A DNA stretch of 64,000 nucleotides from G965232465 sp965232465 (GTDB taxonomy: Bacteria > Pseudomonadota > Alphaproteobacteria > JAQWUY01), in the NCBI GenBank assembly GCA_965232465.1, contig OZ246977.1, positions 620,001 through 684,000 of the forward strand. Reading direction: 5' to 3'. A program made the position numbers and the translations under genes. The notes under the pieces are model-generated. The model saw nothing but the letters and a program-made list of their open reading frames with translations. It made no database searches and was not told where the DNA came from. Within the stretch, counting starts at the first letter, position 1. Each line of letters starts with the position of its first letter. Below, in pieces: positions 1 to 9,166 of the stretch.

Positions 1-44
1 TCTTTTTGCCCTTTCGTCCTTTTGCATTGTTTCGCGTTTAAGCC

Positions 45-1517
45 TTAATAATGTTCCAAAATATACTGTTGTAGTGTTTTTTCAACACCTTGTTGCCAAA
101 TCATGTCTAGCCACATAGAAAAAGTATCTTTAAGTGTTTGTGATTGCCCCCATTTTCCATAAATATGATGCATTCGTAGCCACACGGCAGGATTGTTTTT
201 TGCTAGTTGTGATTGATGTTGCAAATACGCCCAATTGGGATCATTGGGCTCAATCACTTGCTCTGTTTCGGTTATGCCATAACAGTACCGACACCACATG
301 GCAGAAGATAAGGCAAGACCTGCAATACTTTGATTTTGTTCCAATCTTTCCGCAATAGACGGCACAATAAATTTTGGTTGTCGGTTCGATCCATCAAAAC
401 ATAACCGCCGACTAGTATCGGCAATCTTATCGTTTAACAAACGGTTTTCCACAATGGTATAATATTTATCCGGAGACATATCCACAATAGACGGCACAAG
501 GGGGCAAATTTCTTCTTTTTCTACTTTTCTAATAAAATCACGGATACATGTATGGTTTATGGCATCATGAACAAAATTAATATCTAATAAAGCAGACGGG
601 TACGCCAAAACGGCATGCCCCCCATTCAAAATACGAATCTTCATTTTTTCATAATCGCTCACATCATCGACTAATTTTACACCAACGGTTTCCAGTGGCG
701 GGCGTCCCATACTAAACGAATCTTCTAATACCCATTGGTGAAAGTGTTCACAAAATACAGGTTTTTCATCCATAATACCGTATTGGTTTTTAACAAAATC
801 TTTTTCTCTTGCCCCAGTGGCACAGGTGATACAATCAACCATACTGTTGGGAAAAGCCACATTTTCAGCAATCCAATTTTCTAGCCTCTGATCCAGAAAA
901 CCAGCAAGTTGCATCACCACATTACGGATAATATTACCATTGTGAGGCAAATTATCACAGGACATCACTGTAAATGGAGGAATACTGTTTTGCCACCGTT
1001 TTTCCAATGCCTTTACAATAAAACCAAACACGGTCTTAGGGGTATCGGGGTTTTCGATGTCATGTTGAATATGCGGGTGGGTGGTATCAAAATTGTCATT
1101 AGCATCTAAAAAATACCCCCCTTCTGTTACCGTTAAAGACACAATACAAATATCTGGATTGGTTAATCTGCGGATTATGGCGGTGCCATCATTGGGGGAA
1201 ATAAAATCTACCATCCCCCCCAAAATCGACACATCCAAACTATCAGGGCTTTGACATACCAATGTTGTTAAATAATCTTGTTGCTTTAAAATGTGATGGG
1301 TTTTTATATCGTGTTCTGTAACGCCCGTACCAATAATCCCCCAATTATGTGCTTTGCCCTGATTAAACAACTGGTTCAAGTACCACTGCATATGCGAACG
1401 GTGAAAATTACCAACGCCAAAATGCACAATAGCCGGTTTTATATCCCCCTGAGTATATTTGGGAACAGCCACATCATCGTTGAAATAGGGTAAGTTTTTA
1501 TAGGATAGTTTTCTCAT
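45..1517 (-). CDS. mtlK: Mannitol 2-dehydrogenase family polyol dehydrogenase
   Basis: NAD-dependent oxidation of a polyol (mannitol or arabitol class) to the ketose in the cytoplasm. The 490 residues fit the long-chain mannitol dehydrogenase family. The N-terminal Rossmann part carries VHFGVGNFHRSH at about residues 31-42. The family's catalytic pattern K-x4-N-x2-H is present as Lys293, Asn298 and His301 within KIRILNGGHAVLAY. An AGGT ribosome site precedes the ATG. It is the last visible gene of the polyol operon, 33 bp after the SDR, in the place mtlK has in the Rhodobacter smo operon. Exact substrate is inferred. A sugar kinase often follows in relatives but would lie outside the window. 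Confidence 0.93.
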   Translation of the reverse strand: MRKLSYKNLPYFNDDVAVPKYTQGDIKPAIVHFGVGNFHRSHMQWYLNQLFNQGKAHNWGIIGTGVTEHDIKTHHILKQQDYLTTLVCQSPDSLDVSILGGMVDFISPNDGTAIIRRLTNPDICIVSLTVTEGGYFLDANDNFDTTHPHIQHDIENPDTPKTVFGFIVKALEKRWQNSIPPFTVMSCDNLPHNGNIIRNVVMQLAGFLDQRLENWIAENVAFPNSMVDCITCATGAREKDFVKNQYGIMDEKPVFCEHFHQWVLEDSFSMGRPPLETVGVKLVDDVSDYEKMKIRILNGGHAVLAYPSALLDINFVHDAINHTCIRDFIRKVEKEEICPLVPSIVDMSPDKYYTIVENRLLNDKIADTSRRLCFDGSNRQPKFIVPSIAERLEQNQSIAGLALSSAMWCRYCYGITETEQVIEPNDPNWAYLQHQSQLAKNNPAVWLRMHHIYGKWGQSQTLKDTFSMWLDMIWQQGVEKTLQQYILEHY

Positions 1518-1550
1518 ATGGTACCTGCTATATTATTATTGAAATTTTGA

Positions 1551-2324
1551 TTAGCTCATACAAGCCCCGCCATCCACATTATAGGTTTGTGCCACCACAT
1601 AATCCGCATCATCAGATGCCAAAAAAACCGCCATACCCGTTAAATCATCCGCCACGCCCATGCGTCCATAAGGTACAGATTTACCCACTTCTTGCTTCTT
1701 TTGCCCCAACGGCTTGTTTTCATATTTTGCAAAAAAGGCATCCACACCATCCCAATGTTCACCATCCACAACCCCAGGAGAAATAGCGTTGACATTGATA
1801 CCATATTTAATCAAGTCAAGCCCTGTGGATTGGGTGATGCTGATGATGGCAGACTTTGATGCACAATACAGCGAAACCAAAGGTTCGCCCTTTCTGCCCG
1901 CTTGGGATGCCATGTTAATGATTTTCCCGCCCGTACCTTGTTCAATCATAATCTTTGCCACCGCTTGCAACATAAATAATGACCCGGATACATTGATGTC
2001 AAAAATTGAATGAAAATCCTCTCTTTGTACTTCTATTGTCGGTGCCGCAGTAAATATAGCAGCATTGTTAATAAGAATGTCTATCTTTCCAAAATTCTCG
2101 AGAACAAATTTTACACACGCATCGATACTGGTTTGTTGCGTTACATCCAAGTATATTGGTACTGCATTATCACCCAGTTTTTGGGCGGTTACTTTGGCGA
2201 CATCGAAATTAATATCGGCAATGATAACCGTCGCCCCCTCAGATATATAGCGTTCCGCAAATGCTGTGCCAATACCACGGGCACTTCCCGTTATAATCGC
2301 AATTTTATTTTCTAATCTTTTCAC
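1551..2324 (-). CDS. smoS: Sorbitol/galactitol-type short-chain dehydrogenase
   Basis: Classical SDR predicted to oxidise sorbitol or a related hexitol to a ketose with NAD. It shows the TGSARGIG cofactor loop, NNAA, the YCASK catalytic Tyr-Lys pair and a C-terminus (GVVDGEHWDGVDAFFAKYEN, then YNVDGGACMS) that I recognise as typical of Rhodobacter SmoS/PolS. I chose the GTG at 2324 rather than an upstream ATG. It lies 1 base after the stop of the ATPase gene, has GGAGAGG about 9 bases upstream, and gives 257 residues, the usual family length. Longer readings would overlap the ATPase gene. The tight coupling implies co-translation within the polyol operon. Confidence 0.92.
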   Translation of the reverse strand: MKRLENKIAIITGSARGIGTAFAERYISEGATVIIADINFDVAKVTAQKLGDNAVPIYLDVTQQTSIDACVKFVLENFGKIDILINNAAIFTAAPTIEVQREDFHSIFDINVSGSLFMLQAVAKIMIEQGTGGKIINMASQAGRKGEPLVSLYCASKSAIISITQSTGLDLIKYGINVNAISPGVVDGEHWDGVDAFFAKYENKPLGQKKQEVGKSVPYGRMGVADDLTGMAVFLASDDADYVVAQTYNVDGGACMS

Positions 2325-2325
2325 T

Positions 2326-3324
2326 TTACAGAGCCTCTCCATTGTTATTAAATCTGTATATTTTGTTTTTTTCGAAGGCAATATATATCATATCCCCTAT
2401 GTTCACATCGCTATCTTCTGACGCCCGTACATTGATTTTTCCAATACTTTCCACATCAATATGCAAATATGTATCTGAACCCAAATGTTCTGCAACAATT
2501 ACAACGCCAGCCAAATCTGCTGGTACTTTAGAAATACACATATGTTCTGGGCGAATACCAATGGTATCAGCGTTATATTTTTTTGCCAAATTTCCCTGAA
2601 TAAAATTCATTTTTGGGGATCCAATAAAACCTGCCACAAAAATATTTTTTGGATTTTTGTATAATTCTAAGGGTGTACCAATTTGTTCAATATACCCATC
2701 TTGTAACACCACAATTCTGTCTGCCATTGTCATCGCTTCCACTTGGTCGTGCGTCACATAAATCATAGTGGTTGCCAATTTTTTATGAAGTTCCAATATT
2801 TCCAACCGCATATTTACCCGTAAGGACGCATCGAGATTGGAAAGCGGTTCGTCAAATAAAAACACCTTGGGTTCCCTTACAATCGCCCGACCAATCGCCA
2901 CCCGTTGCCTTTGCCCCCCTGATAGCTGAGCGGGTCGGCTGTCCAAATATTTTGACAAGTTTAAAATTTTGGCAACATCTTCTACTTTTTTGTTTATATC
3001 AATCTTATGTAAACCAGACATCTTTAAGGGAAAAGCAATATTTTTGCGAACAGACATGTGCGGATATAACGCATAAGACTGAAACACCATTGCTAATTGT
3101 CGCAGTGCGGGTCGTATGTATGTTGCCTCATGTCCATCAATGTGGATCGTACCTGATGTTACATCTTCCAATCCCGCAATAAGGCGTAACAAGGTGGATT
3201 TGCCACATCCTGACGGTCCCACAAAGACTGTAAATTCGCCATCTTTTATATCCAGATTCAAAGATTTAATGACTTCTGTATTATAAAAAGACTTGGTAAT
3301 ATTTTTAAGTGTAATACTTCCCAT
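2326..3324 (-). CDS. smoK: Polyol ABC transporter ATP-binding protein (MalK-like)
   Basis: ATPase that energises import of sorbitol/mannitol through the two permeases encoded just upstream. The 332 residues contain the Walker A loop GPSGCGKST (about residue 37), the ABC signature LSGGQRQR, Walker B VFLFDEPLSNLD and a switch histidine in YVTHDQ. The C-terminal region after about residue 235 is the MalK-type TOBE/OB-fold part (TIGIRPEHM). It starts 9 bases after the preceding permease stop and is joined to the SDR that follows. Family and place in the operon match SmoK/MalK of CUT1 importers. Confidence 0.94.
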   Translation of the reverse strand: MGSITLKNITKSFYNTEVIKSLNLDIKDGEFTVFVGPSGCGKSTLLRLIAGLEDVTSGTIHIDGHEATYIRPALRQLAMVFQSYALYPHMSVRKNIAFPLKMSGLHKIDINKKVEDVAKILNLSKYLDSRPAQLSGGQRQRVAIGRAIVREPKVFLFDEPLSNLDASLRVNMRLEILELHKKLATTMIYVTHDQVEAMTMADRIVVLQDGYIEQIGTPLELYKNPKNIFVAGFIGSPKMNFIQGNLAKKYNADTIGIRPEHMCISKVPADLAGVVIVAEHLGSDTYLHIDVESIGKINVRASEDSDVNIGDMIYIAFEKNKIYRFNNNGEAL

Positions 3325-3333
3325 ACTTTCCCC

Positions 3334-4164
3334 CTATTTTACTGCACCGAATGTCAATCCACGCACCAGTTGCTTTTGGCTGAACCACCCCATAATAAGA
3401 ATGGGGGCAATCGCCATAGTAGATGCCGCCGAAAGCTTGGCGTAAAATAGCCCCTCAGGACTGGAAAAACTAGCGATAAATGCTGTTAATGTTGCTGCAT
3501 CTGCGGCTGTCAAATTTAATGTCCAAAACGCTTCATTCCAAGCCAAAATAATATTTAATAAAACCGTAGAAGCAATGCCTGGTAATGCAATGGGCGTTAA
3601 TACATAATATATTTCTTTCCACAATGTGGCACCATCCATCCGAGACGCCTCTAAAATTTCACTTGGAATTTCCTTGAAATAAGTAAACAGCATCCAAATA
3701 ATAATTGGTAAGTTTATCAAGGTCAGAACGATCACCAACCCAATTCGAGTATCCAAAATACCCAGTTCACGAAAAATCAAATAAATGGGAACAAGCACCC
3801 CAACAGGCGGTAGCATTTTGGTCGATAGCATCCACATTAAAACATGTTTCGTATTCTTATTTGGGACAAAAGCACACGCCCAAGCCGCAGGAATAGCAAT
3901 ACATAAGCCTAATAATGTTGACCCCAAAGACAATATCACCGAATTCCATAAATAATGTACATAATCTGAACGGCTATTGACTTCCACATAATTTTCCAAT
4001 GTCCATTCAAAAAATAAAAACTTGGGGGTGGCTGCAATGGCATCTGCTTCTGTTTTAAAACCTGTCAAAATTGTCCACAGAACGGGAAAAAATATTATAC
4101 TCGCCACAGTCCAAGCAACAATCGTAACGATAATTTTTTTGTTTTTTTTAGTATTTTTACCCAT
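3334..4164 (-). CDS. smoG: Polyol ABC transporter permease (MalG-like)
   Basis: Inner-membrane permease of the CUT1 sugar importer, pairing with the neighbouring permease. About six hydrophobic segments are visible, the first at residues 10-30. The EAA loop that docks with the ATPase is visible as EASRMDGATLWKEIYYVLTPI near the middle of the protein. The start is taken at the ATG at 4164 (MGKNTKK), one base after the stop of the upstream permease. An upstream in-frame ATG would overlap that gene. The result is 276 residues, normal for the family. Confidence 0.92.
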   Translation of the reverse strand: MGKNTKKNKKIIVTIVAWTVASIIFFPVLWTILTGFKTEADAIAATPKFLFFEWTLENYVEVNSRSDYVHYLWNSVILSLGSTLLGLCIAIPAAWACAFVPNKNTKHVLMWMLSTKMLPPVGVLVPIYLIFRELGILDTRIGLVIVLTLINLPIIIWMLFTYFKEIPSEILEASRMDGATLWKEIYYVLTPIALPGIASTVLLNIILAWNEAFWTLNLTAADAATLTAFIASFSSPEGLFYAKLSAASTMAIAPILIMGWFSQKQLVRGLTFGAVK

Positions 4165-4165
4165 G

Positions 4166-5038
4166 TTACACCTGCAAGTTTTTACCAATCATCCGCATTA
4201 GAAAAATAGCCACAATATTTGCCAAAATAACCGCAATAATACCGCCTGCTGAACCACCACCCACATCAAATGCCAGTAGAGATTGGGCATATACAAGATA
4301 AGTAATATTCGTTGATGCATACCCCGGTCCACCATTTGTCGTCACCAATATTTCCGCAAAAATTGACAACAAAAATATTGTTTGTATTAAAATAACAACC
4401 GTAATCGCTGATGCCAAATGTGGTAAAACAATATAATAAAATCGTTTAAATTTGCTTGCACCATCCATTTTTGCCGCTTCCATTTGATCCTTGTTTAAGG
4501 ATTGTAATGCTGTTAAGAAAATCAGGGTAGCAAAAGGTAACCACTGCCACGCCACAATAATAATAATTGACATCATCGGTGAATGGGCAAAAAAATCATA
4601 AGATTCAAACCCTAGAAAATTCGCCAAATGGGCAAACAACCCATGTATAGGATTCATAAACATATATTTCCAAACCAATGCGGAAACGGTTGGCATCACC
4701 AAAAAAGGAGCAATCATCATGATGCGTACAATCCCTTGCCCAAACATAGGTTGATCCAACAAAATAGATAATGCCACCCCGCCAATGATAGTAATGCATA
4801 ACACCCCACCAACCAACAACAGCGTATTATAAAACGCTTCGAAAAACGCAGGGTCAGTTAAGAAAAACTCATAATTCATCCAACCAATAAATTGTTCCGT
4901 GCCGGGGGATAATAAAGTATAACTTTGAAACGAAAACCAAAGGGTCATAGACAAGGGAACAATCATCCAAACCAACAGCACAATGACCGACGGGGCAATC
5001 ATGACACGGCCTAGCATTTTTGAATGTTTTGTAATCAT
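4166..5038 (-). CDS. smoF: Polyol ABC transporter permease (MalF-like)
   Basis: First inner-membrane permease of the sorbitol/mannitol importer. Six hydrophobic stretches are visible, starting with VMIAPSVIVLLVWMIVPLS. An EAA-type loop (EAAKMDGASKFKRFYYIVLP) sits in the second half. Two ATGs lie 6 bases apart. I prefer the inner one at 5038 because AGAAG then sits 6 bases upstream instead of touching the start codon; this gives 290 residues. A 105-bp gap holding a strong stem-loop separates it from the binding-protein gene. Confidence 0.9.
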   Translation of the reverse strand: MITKHSKMLGRVMIAPSVIVLLVWMIVPLSMTLWFSFQSYTLLSPGTEQFIGWMNYEFFLTDPAFFEAFYNTLLLVGGVLCITIIGGVALSILLDQPMFGQGIVRIMMIAPFLVMPTVSALVWKYMFMNPIHGLFAHLANFLGFESYDFFAHSPMMSIIIIVAWQWLPFATLIFLTALQSLNKDQMEAAKMDGASKFKRFYYIVLPHLASAITVVILIQTIFLLSIFAEILVTTNGGPGYASTNITYLVYAQSLLAFDVGGGSAGGIIAVILANIVAIFLMRMIGKNLQV

Positions 5039-5089
5039 TATCATCTTCTTTCAAAAAAGTTAGAACAAAATACTTGTATACAAAAACAG

Positions 5090-5127
5090 ACATTAAATCC
5101 AAATAATACTTTATTTGGATTTAATGT
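5090..5127 (-). other. Intercistronic stem-loop after the polyol-binding-protein gene
   Basis: A perfect 17-bp inverted repeat (5090-5106 with 5111-5127) around a 4-base loop lies between the binding-protein stop and the first permease. It has no T-run, so it is unlikely to be a simple terminator. By analogy with malE-malF it probably protects the 3' end of the binding-protein message and lowers relative permease expression. Confidence 0.65.
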
Positions 5128-5142
5128 AGTTTGCAGAAAATA

Positions 5143-6447
5143 CTACTTATAGCCTGCTTTTTTCATTGTCCGTGTTGTTACATTTTGAGAGTTATTCAAT
5201 GCTTCATCAACAGAAATTTTACCCGCTAATGCTGCAGAGAATTGTTGACCAACCGCCGTTGCAATGCCTTGAAATTCTGGAATTGCCACAAACTGTACAC
5301 CCACATATGGAACAGGTTTCACTGCGGGGTTTGTCGGATCGACGGAATTTATGCTATCCAGTGTCAACTTGACAAAAGGCACCTTTTGGTATTCTGGGTT
5401 CGCATACAACGATTTGCGGGTACCGGGGGGAACATTTGCCCAACCTTCCTTAGATGCAACCAATTCTAAGTATGCCTTATTTGTCGCCCAGTTAATGAAC
5501 TTCTTAGCAGTATCTGTTTTCTGAGAACTTTCTGGAATTGCCAAGCTCCAAGACCACAACCACGCCGCACGACGACCCAAGCCTTTATCGGGTGCTTGTG
5601 CAAAACCAACATGATCTGCAACTGTACTCTCACGGGGGTCGATGATAAACGATGCAGCTGTTGTCGCATCAATCCACATACCACATTTACCCGTTTGGAA
5701 TAGGGCTAGGTTTGCACTGAATCCATTAGATGAAGCCCCCTTGGGACCCGCCTCTTTCATCAGGTCTAAATAGAAAGTTAATGTATCTTTCCATTCTTTT
5801 GTATCAAACTGAGCACGCCAGTTTTCGTCAAACCAACGCGCACCGAAAGAGTTTGCCATGGCGGTAATAAATGCCATATTCTCGCCCCAACCTGCTTTAC
5901 CCCGCAGGCAAATACCATTAATACCTTGGGAACGATCAGTCATTGCCCGTGCTGCTTTGGCAATAAAGTCCCAAGTGGGGGCTTTGGGCATTGTTAAATC
6001 CGCTTTTGCCATCAAGTCTTTACGGTACATTACAAAAGAACTTTCCGCATTGAAAGGCGACGCATACAGATTACCATTTACAGTCAGCCCCCCTCGTACA
6101 GCAGGCAATAAATCATCCATATCATAAGACGCTGGCATATCATTCAATGATTTTAACCAACCTTTTTGACCCCAGATTGGTACTTCGTACATACCGATTG
6201 TGATAATGTCATACTGCCCCCCTTTGGTGGCAATATCTGTTGTAATTCGTTGCCTTAAAACATTTTCTTCCAAGGTTACCCATTTTACATTAATATCAGG
6301 ATGTTGCTTGTTAAATTCACTAGTCAATTTTTGCATACGAATCATGTCCCCATTGTTCACGGTCGCAATGGTAACCGTTTCTGCTGAGGCGTAACTGATA
6401 CTTGCCCCCATCATTAGGGCTAATAATGTTTTAGAATTAATCTTCAT
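5143..6447 (-). CDS. smoE: Polyol ABC transporter periplasmic binding protein
   Basis: Extracytoplasmic solute-binding protein (family 1) that captures sorbitol/mannitol in the periplasm. The signal peptide is residues 1-22 (MKINSKTLLALMMGASISYASA) with an A-x-A-like cleavage site. The mature part starts ETVTIATVNNGDMIRMQ and contains YDIITIGMYEVPIWG, characteristic of SmoE-like proteins. Length 434 is close to known SmoE. AGGAGAGA precedes the ATG. It is the first structural gene of the operon, 234 bp downstream of the regulator gene. Confidence 0.93.
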   Translation of the reverse strand: MKINSKTLLALMMGASISYASAETVTIATVNNGDMIRMQKLTSEFNKQHPDINVKWVTLEENVLRQRITTDIATKGGQYDIITIGMYEVPIWGQKGWLKSLNDMPASYDMDDLLPAVRGGLTVNGNLYASPFNAESSFVMYRKDLMAKADLTMPKAPTWDFIAKAARAMTDRSQGINGICLRGKAGWGENMAFITAMANSFGARWFDENWRAQFDTKEWKDTLTFYLDLMKEAGPKGASSNGFSANLALFQTGKCGMWIDATTAASFIIDPRESTVADHVGFAQAPDKGLGRRAAWLWSWSLAIPESSQKTDTAKKFINWATNKAYLELVASKEGWANVPPGTRKSLYANPEYQKVPFVKLTLDSINSVDPTNPAVKPVPYVGVQFVAIPEFQGIATAVGQQFSAALAGKISVDEALNNSQNVTTRTMKKAGYK

Positions 6448-6681
6448 AGATCTCTCTCCTTTTCTCTAAATAGTGTAGTCATAATCAATTAATGTGTATA
6501 TGATTCATGATAATCTCTAAAAATGAATATTTACTCACTAATTAAATTATTATTCGCATAAAATTTTTTAAATGTCAACAAAAAATTTACATAAGCACAT
6601 ATATCTATTGTAAAAATCGTATATAAGACAAAGATTTTCCCATGTAATAAAATAAAAATCTGTATTCAAGAAGTAAAAAAT
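6448..6681. promoter_or_regulatory. AT-rich control region between regulator and polyol operon
   Basis: This 234-bp non-coding stretch is extremely AT-rich and must hold the promoter/operator of the binding-protein operon unless that operon is read through from the regulator. I cannot define boxes with confidence. At 6467-6481 it contains AAATAGTGTAGTCAT, identical to the terminal repeat of the IS5-family element at 53.9-54.7 kb. Confidence 0.4.
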
Positions 6682-7635
6682 CTATAATAATAATTGAGTA
6701 GCGGTGAATTCATCGGTTATCAATCCAGAAATCCATCTCCCTTTCAGACATGCTTGAATTGCTGGTAATTTGTTGATACCCTTTGCAACCCCAATAATGG
6801 GCATAGATATGTGGGGGGGAAATTGTACACTAGACACACGGTCATTGGTTAATCCGCTAATAAATTTTCCATTGACATCATACGCCCGTCCCAAAATTTC
6901 CCCCAAGGCACCTGCGGATTGTAGGGCGTGCAACTCAGAAGATGTTAAAAAACCATCTTCCAATAAAGGTGGATTATTATTTAGTTCGCCTATACCAATA
7001 AACGCCACATCAGCAGACAATGCCAATTCATAATTGCGTTGAATCGGAGCTTGCGATATCAAAACATCTCGTTCTTGTTTATTTGATGCAAATAAAGGTA
7101 TGGAAAGGGGGTGGCGGGGGGCTTGGGTTAAATCCCCAATACGCATAATAGGATCATTGACATTGGCACTGCCATCAGGTGTCATATTGCCAACCAAGGC
7201 GACAATGCGATGATGGGGGCAAGATATAGGGGGCAAAATATCCACCGCCCGTTTTATTTCTTTACCCGTACCAAGGGCGATGACCTTGGGTTTTTTGGAG
7301 CGTAAATACTTTTCGATTTCATCGGCGGCTATTTCGGCAATACCTTGTGCCGGATCGTCAGAAGTCGGGTCTGTCAAGGTGACCTCACAATACGACAGTC
7401 CATATTGGGATTGTATGTTTTCTCCCAATCGTAAACAATTTTCTGTGGGGTGGTTCAGCCTAAAACTAATAAGATTTTGTTGTACAGCCAAGGCAATAAG
7501 CCGTTGTGCAGCCGCCCGTGAAATACGCATTTGCTTTGCCACTTCGTCTTGGGAATTTTGGGCAATAAAATATAACCACCCTGCACGGGCGGCGTCATTC
7601 AAGCGTTTATTATATAACAATGGGTTATTTTCCAT
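6682..7635 (-). CDS. SorC/DeoR-family sugar-sensing transcriptional regulator
   Basis: Transcription regulator predicted to control the downstream polyol operon in response to a phosphorylated sugar or polyol. The N-terminus holds a helix-turn-helix (DEVAKQMRISRAAAQRLIALA, about residues 21-41). The rest is the SorC sugar-phosphate-binding fold, with VIALGTGKEIKRAVDILPP in the middle and VGVAKGINKLPAIQACLKG near the end. The ATG at 7635 is chosen because TAGGAT lies just upstream; an upstream in-frame ATG would add 34 AT-coded residues lacking family similarity. The 317 residues are typical. Whether it activates or represses is not visible. Confidence 0.88.
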   Translation of the reverse strand: MENNPLLYNKRLNDAARAGWLYFIAQNSQDEVAKQMRISRAAAQRLIALAVQQNLISFRLNHPTENCLRLGENIQSQYGLSYCEVTLTDPTSDDPAQGIAEIAADEIEKYLRSKKPKVIALGTGKEIKRAVDILPPISCPHHRIVALVGNMTPDGSANVNDPIMRIGDLTQAPRHPLSIPLFASNKQERDVLISQAPIQRNYELALSADVAFIGIGELNNNPPLLEDGFLTSSELHALQSAGALGEILGRAYDVNGKFISGLTNDRVSSVQFPPHISMPIIGVAKGINKLPAIQACLKGRWISGLITDEFTATQLLL

Positions 7636-8053
7636 ATTGTATCCTAAAATTAAAAATATCTCAATACTATACATATAAATAAAAAAGTTCAATACTTTAA
7701 CTTTACTTTTATTAAAATCATGAGTTAAAAAATACATTTTTAAGCATTCTTAAAATAAAAAATAACAAATTTATGACTTTATAAGTATTGACATTGAAAA
7801 TATTATATGCTAAAAATTATTCAGTTGATGGGCAAATGTTCGTACTTTTTGTCATAAACACTATAAGTCCATCAATTAAACTTTTGTTTCAACACTCTTA
7901 AGGGTGCGACGACTTCATCGTAACAGTAAGTTTGTTGTTTCGATTGTTTATGTAAGTAAATTTGTAATGTACAGAAGATACATTTATTTTGCACTTTAAT
8001 GTGAATAATACCTTAAAATTAAAAAATTTTTTGAGAAGAAAGGACCAAAGAAT
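7636..8053. promoter_or_regulatory. Divergent control region with candidate promoter and long leader
   Basis: The 418 bp separate the divergent SorC regulator and the second sugar operon. On the plus strand TTGACA (7788-7793), a 17-base spacer and TAAAAA (7811-7816) make a plausible promoter. This would leave a leader of roughly 230 bases. An inverted repeat TTGATGG (7825-7831) / CCATCAA (7869-7875) could be an operator or an RNA stem. Short hairpins follow around 7895-7925. No known riboswitch class is recognised. Confidence 0.45.
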
Positions 8054-9031
8054 ATGAAAACTTTTAAAATATTACCTAAAATGTTAGCTGTGGCAACTGG
8101 CATAGTTCTTATGACTGCGACAGCGTTTGCTGATAAGGTCAAAATTGCTTTGATTCCAGGGCTAACGGCTGATGCCTTTTATGTGACCATGCACAAAGGG
8201 GCAAAAGCAGCAGCAGAAGCTGTTGGTGCTGAATTGATTTACCAAGGGGCAGCCGAATGGAATGTCAGCTTGCAAGTCCCTGTACTAGAAGCTATAATTG
8301 CCAGAAAACCGGATGCGATTTTAATTGCCCCCAACGATTCTAAACAGTTGATAGAGCCCTTGCGTAGGGCTGAAAAAGCAGGCATAAAAGTAGTTACCGT
8401 TGACACATTTATCGGCAATGGTGTTTATCAAACAGGTTCGGGTCGGGCTGATTTCCCCGTTTCTTATGTTGCTTCTGATAATGTGTTAGGGGGTAAAATG
8501 GCGGGTCGTGCCTTAGCCAAATCCATCGGTGAAAAAGGCAAAGTTTATGTTGCCCACCTGAAACCTGGTGTTTCAACTATGGATCAACGGGAACAGGGGT
8601 TCAAAGAGGAAATGGCTAATTACCCAAACATTACCGTCTTAGAAACACAATACAACAACAATGATCCCGCCAAAGCTGCGGCACAATTCCAAGCTGTATT
8701 AGGGCGTACACCTGATTTGGCTGGTGTTTTTGGGGCAAACCTATTTTCCGCAATGGGTGCCGCTAATGGTGCCAAACAAGCGGGTGTAACAGGCAAAGTG
8801 AAAATCGCAGGATTTGATGCCCCTGAATCCATAGTCAATGATATAAAATCGGGCATTTTGGAAATGACTGTTGCACAACACCCTGCTGAAATTGGGTATT
8901 TTGGTGTAATTTCTGCCTATGCTGCTGTAACAGGAAATCCTGTTCCCACAGCAATCGGTACAGGATTTACGGTTATTGACAAACAAAATGTTGATACCGC
9001 CAAAGCAAAAAAAGCATTGTACAGTAACTAA
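8054..9031 (+). CDS. Sugar/polyol ABC transporter binding protein (RbsB/FrcB type)
   Basis: Periplasmic binding protein of the CUT2 class. The signal peptide covers residues 1-26 (ending TATAFA), followed by DKVKIALIPGLTADAFYVTM, the start of the type-1 periplasmic-binding fold (Peripla_BP_4). PDAILIAPNDSKQL and the hinge-region motif VFGANLFSAMGAANGAKQAG follow, as in ribose- and fructose-type proteins. Length 325 fits. AAAGGA precedes the ATG. It opens a four-gene operon with permease, ATPase and an SDR. The xylulose-reductase-like SDR suggests a pentitol/ketose ligand, but this is inference. Confidence 0.9.
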   Translation: MKTFKILPKMLAVATGIVLMTATAFADKVKIALIPGLTADAFYVTMHKGAKAAAEAVGAELIYQGAAEWNVSLQVPVLEAIIARKPDAILIAPNDSKQLIEPLRRAEKAGIKVVTVDTFIGNGVYQTGSGRADFPVSYVASDNVLGGKMAGRALAKSIGEKGKVYVAHLKPGVSTMDQREQGFKEEMANYPNITVLETQYNNNDPAKAAAQFQAVLGRTPDLAGVFGANLFSAMGAANGAKQAGVTGKVKIAGFDAPESIVNDIKSGILEMTVAQHPAEIGYFGVISAYAAVTGNPVPTAIGTGFTVIDKQNVDTAKAKKALYSN

Positions 9032-9053
9032 AAAAACATTCATGTAACGGTCT

Positions 9054-9084
9054 TTCAAAGGTGAGCATCCTAATTCCCTTTGAA
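9054..9084 (+). other. Intercistronic stem-loop after the second binding-protein gene
   Basis: TTCAAAGG (9054-9061) pairs with CCTTTGAA (9077-9084) between the binding-protein stop and the permease start. This is the same position as the larger stem-loop in the first polyol operon. It probably sets the high binding-protein to permease ratio; a weak terminator with read-through is the alternative. Confidence 0.5.
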
Positions 9085-9166
9085 GGGCTGTTTTGGATTT
9101 TGTTATTGACCTTGTGTCTGTTATCGAAATATAAGGCTCTGCCCTGATTTAAGGAATTGATATATA

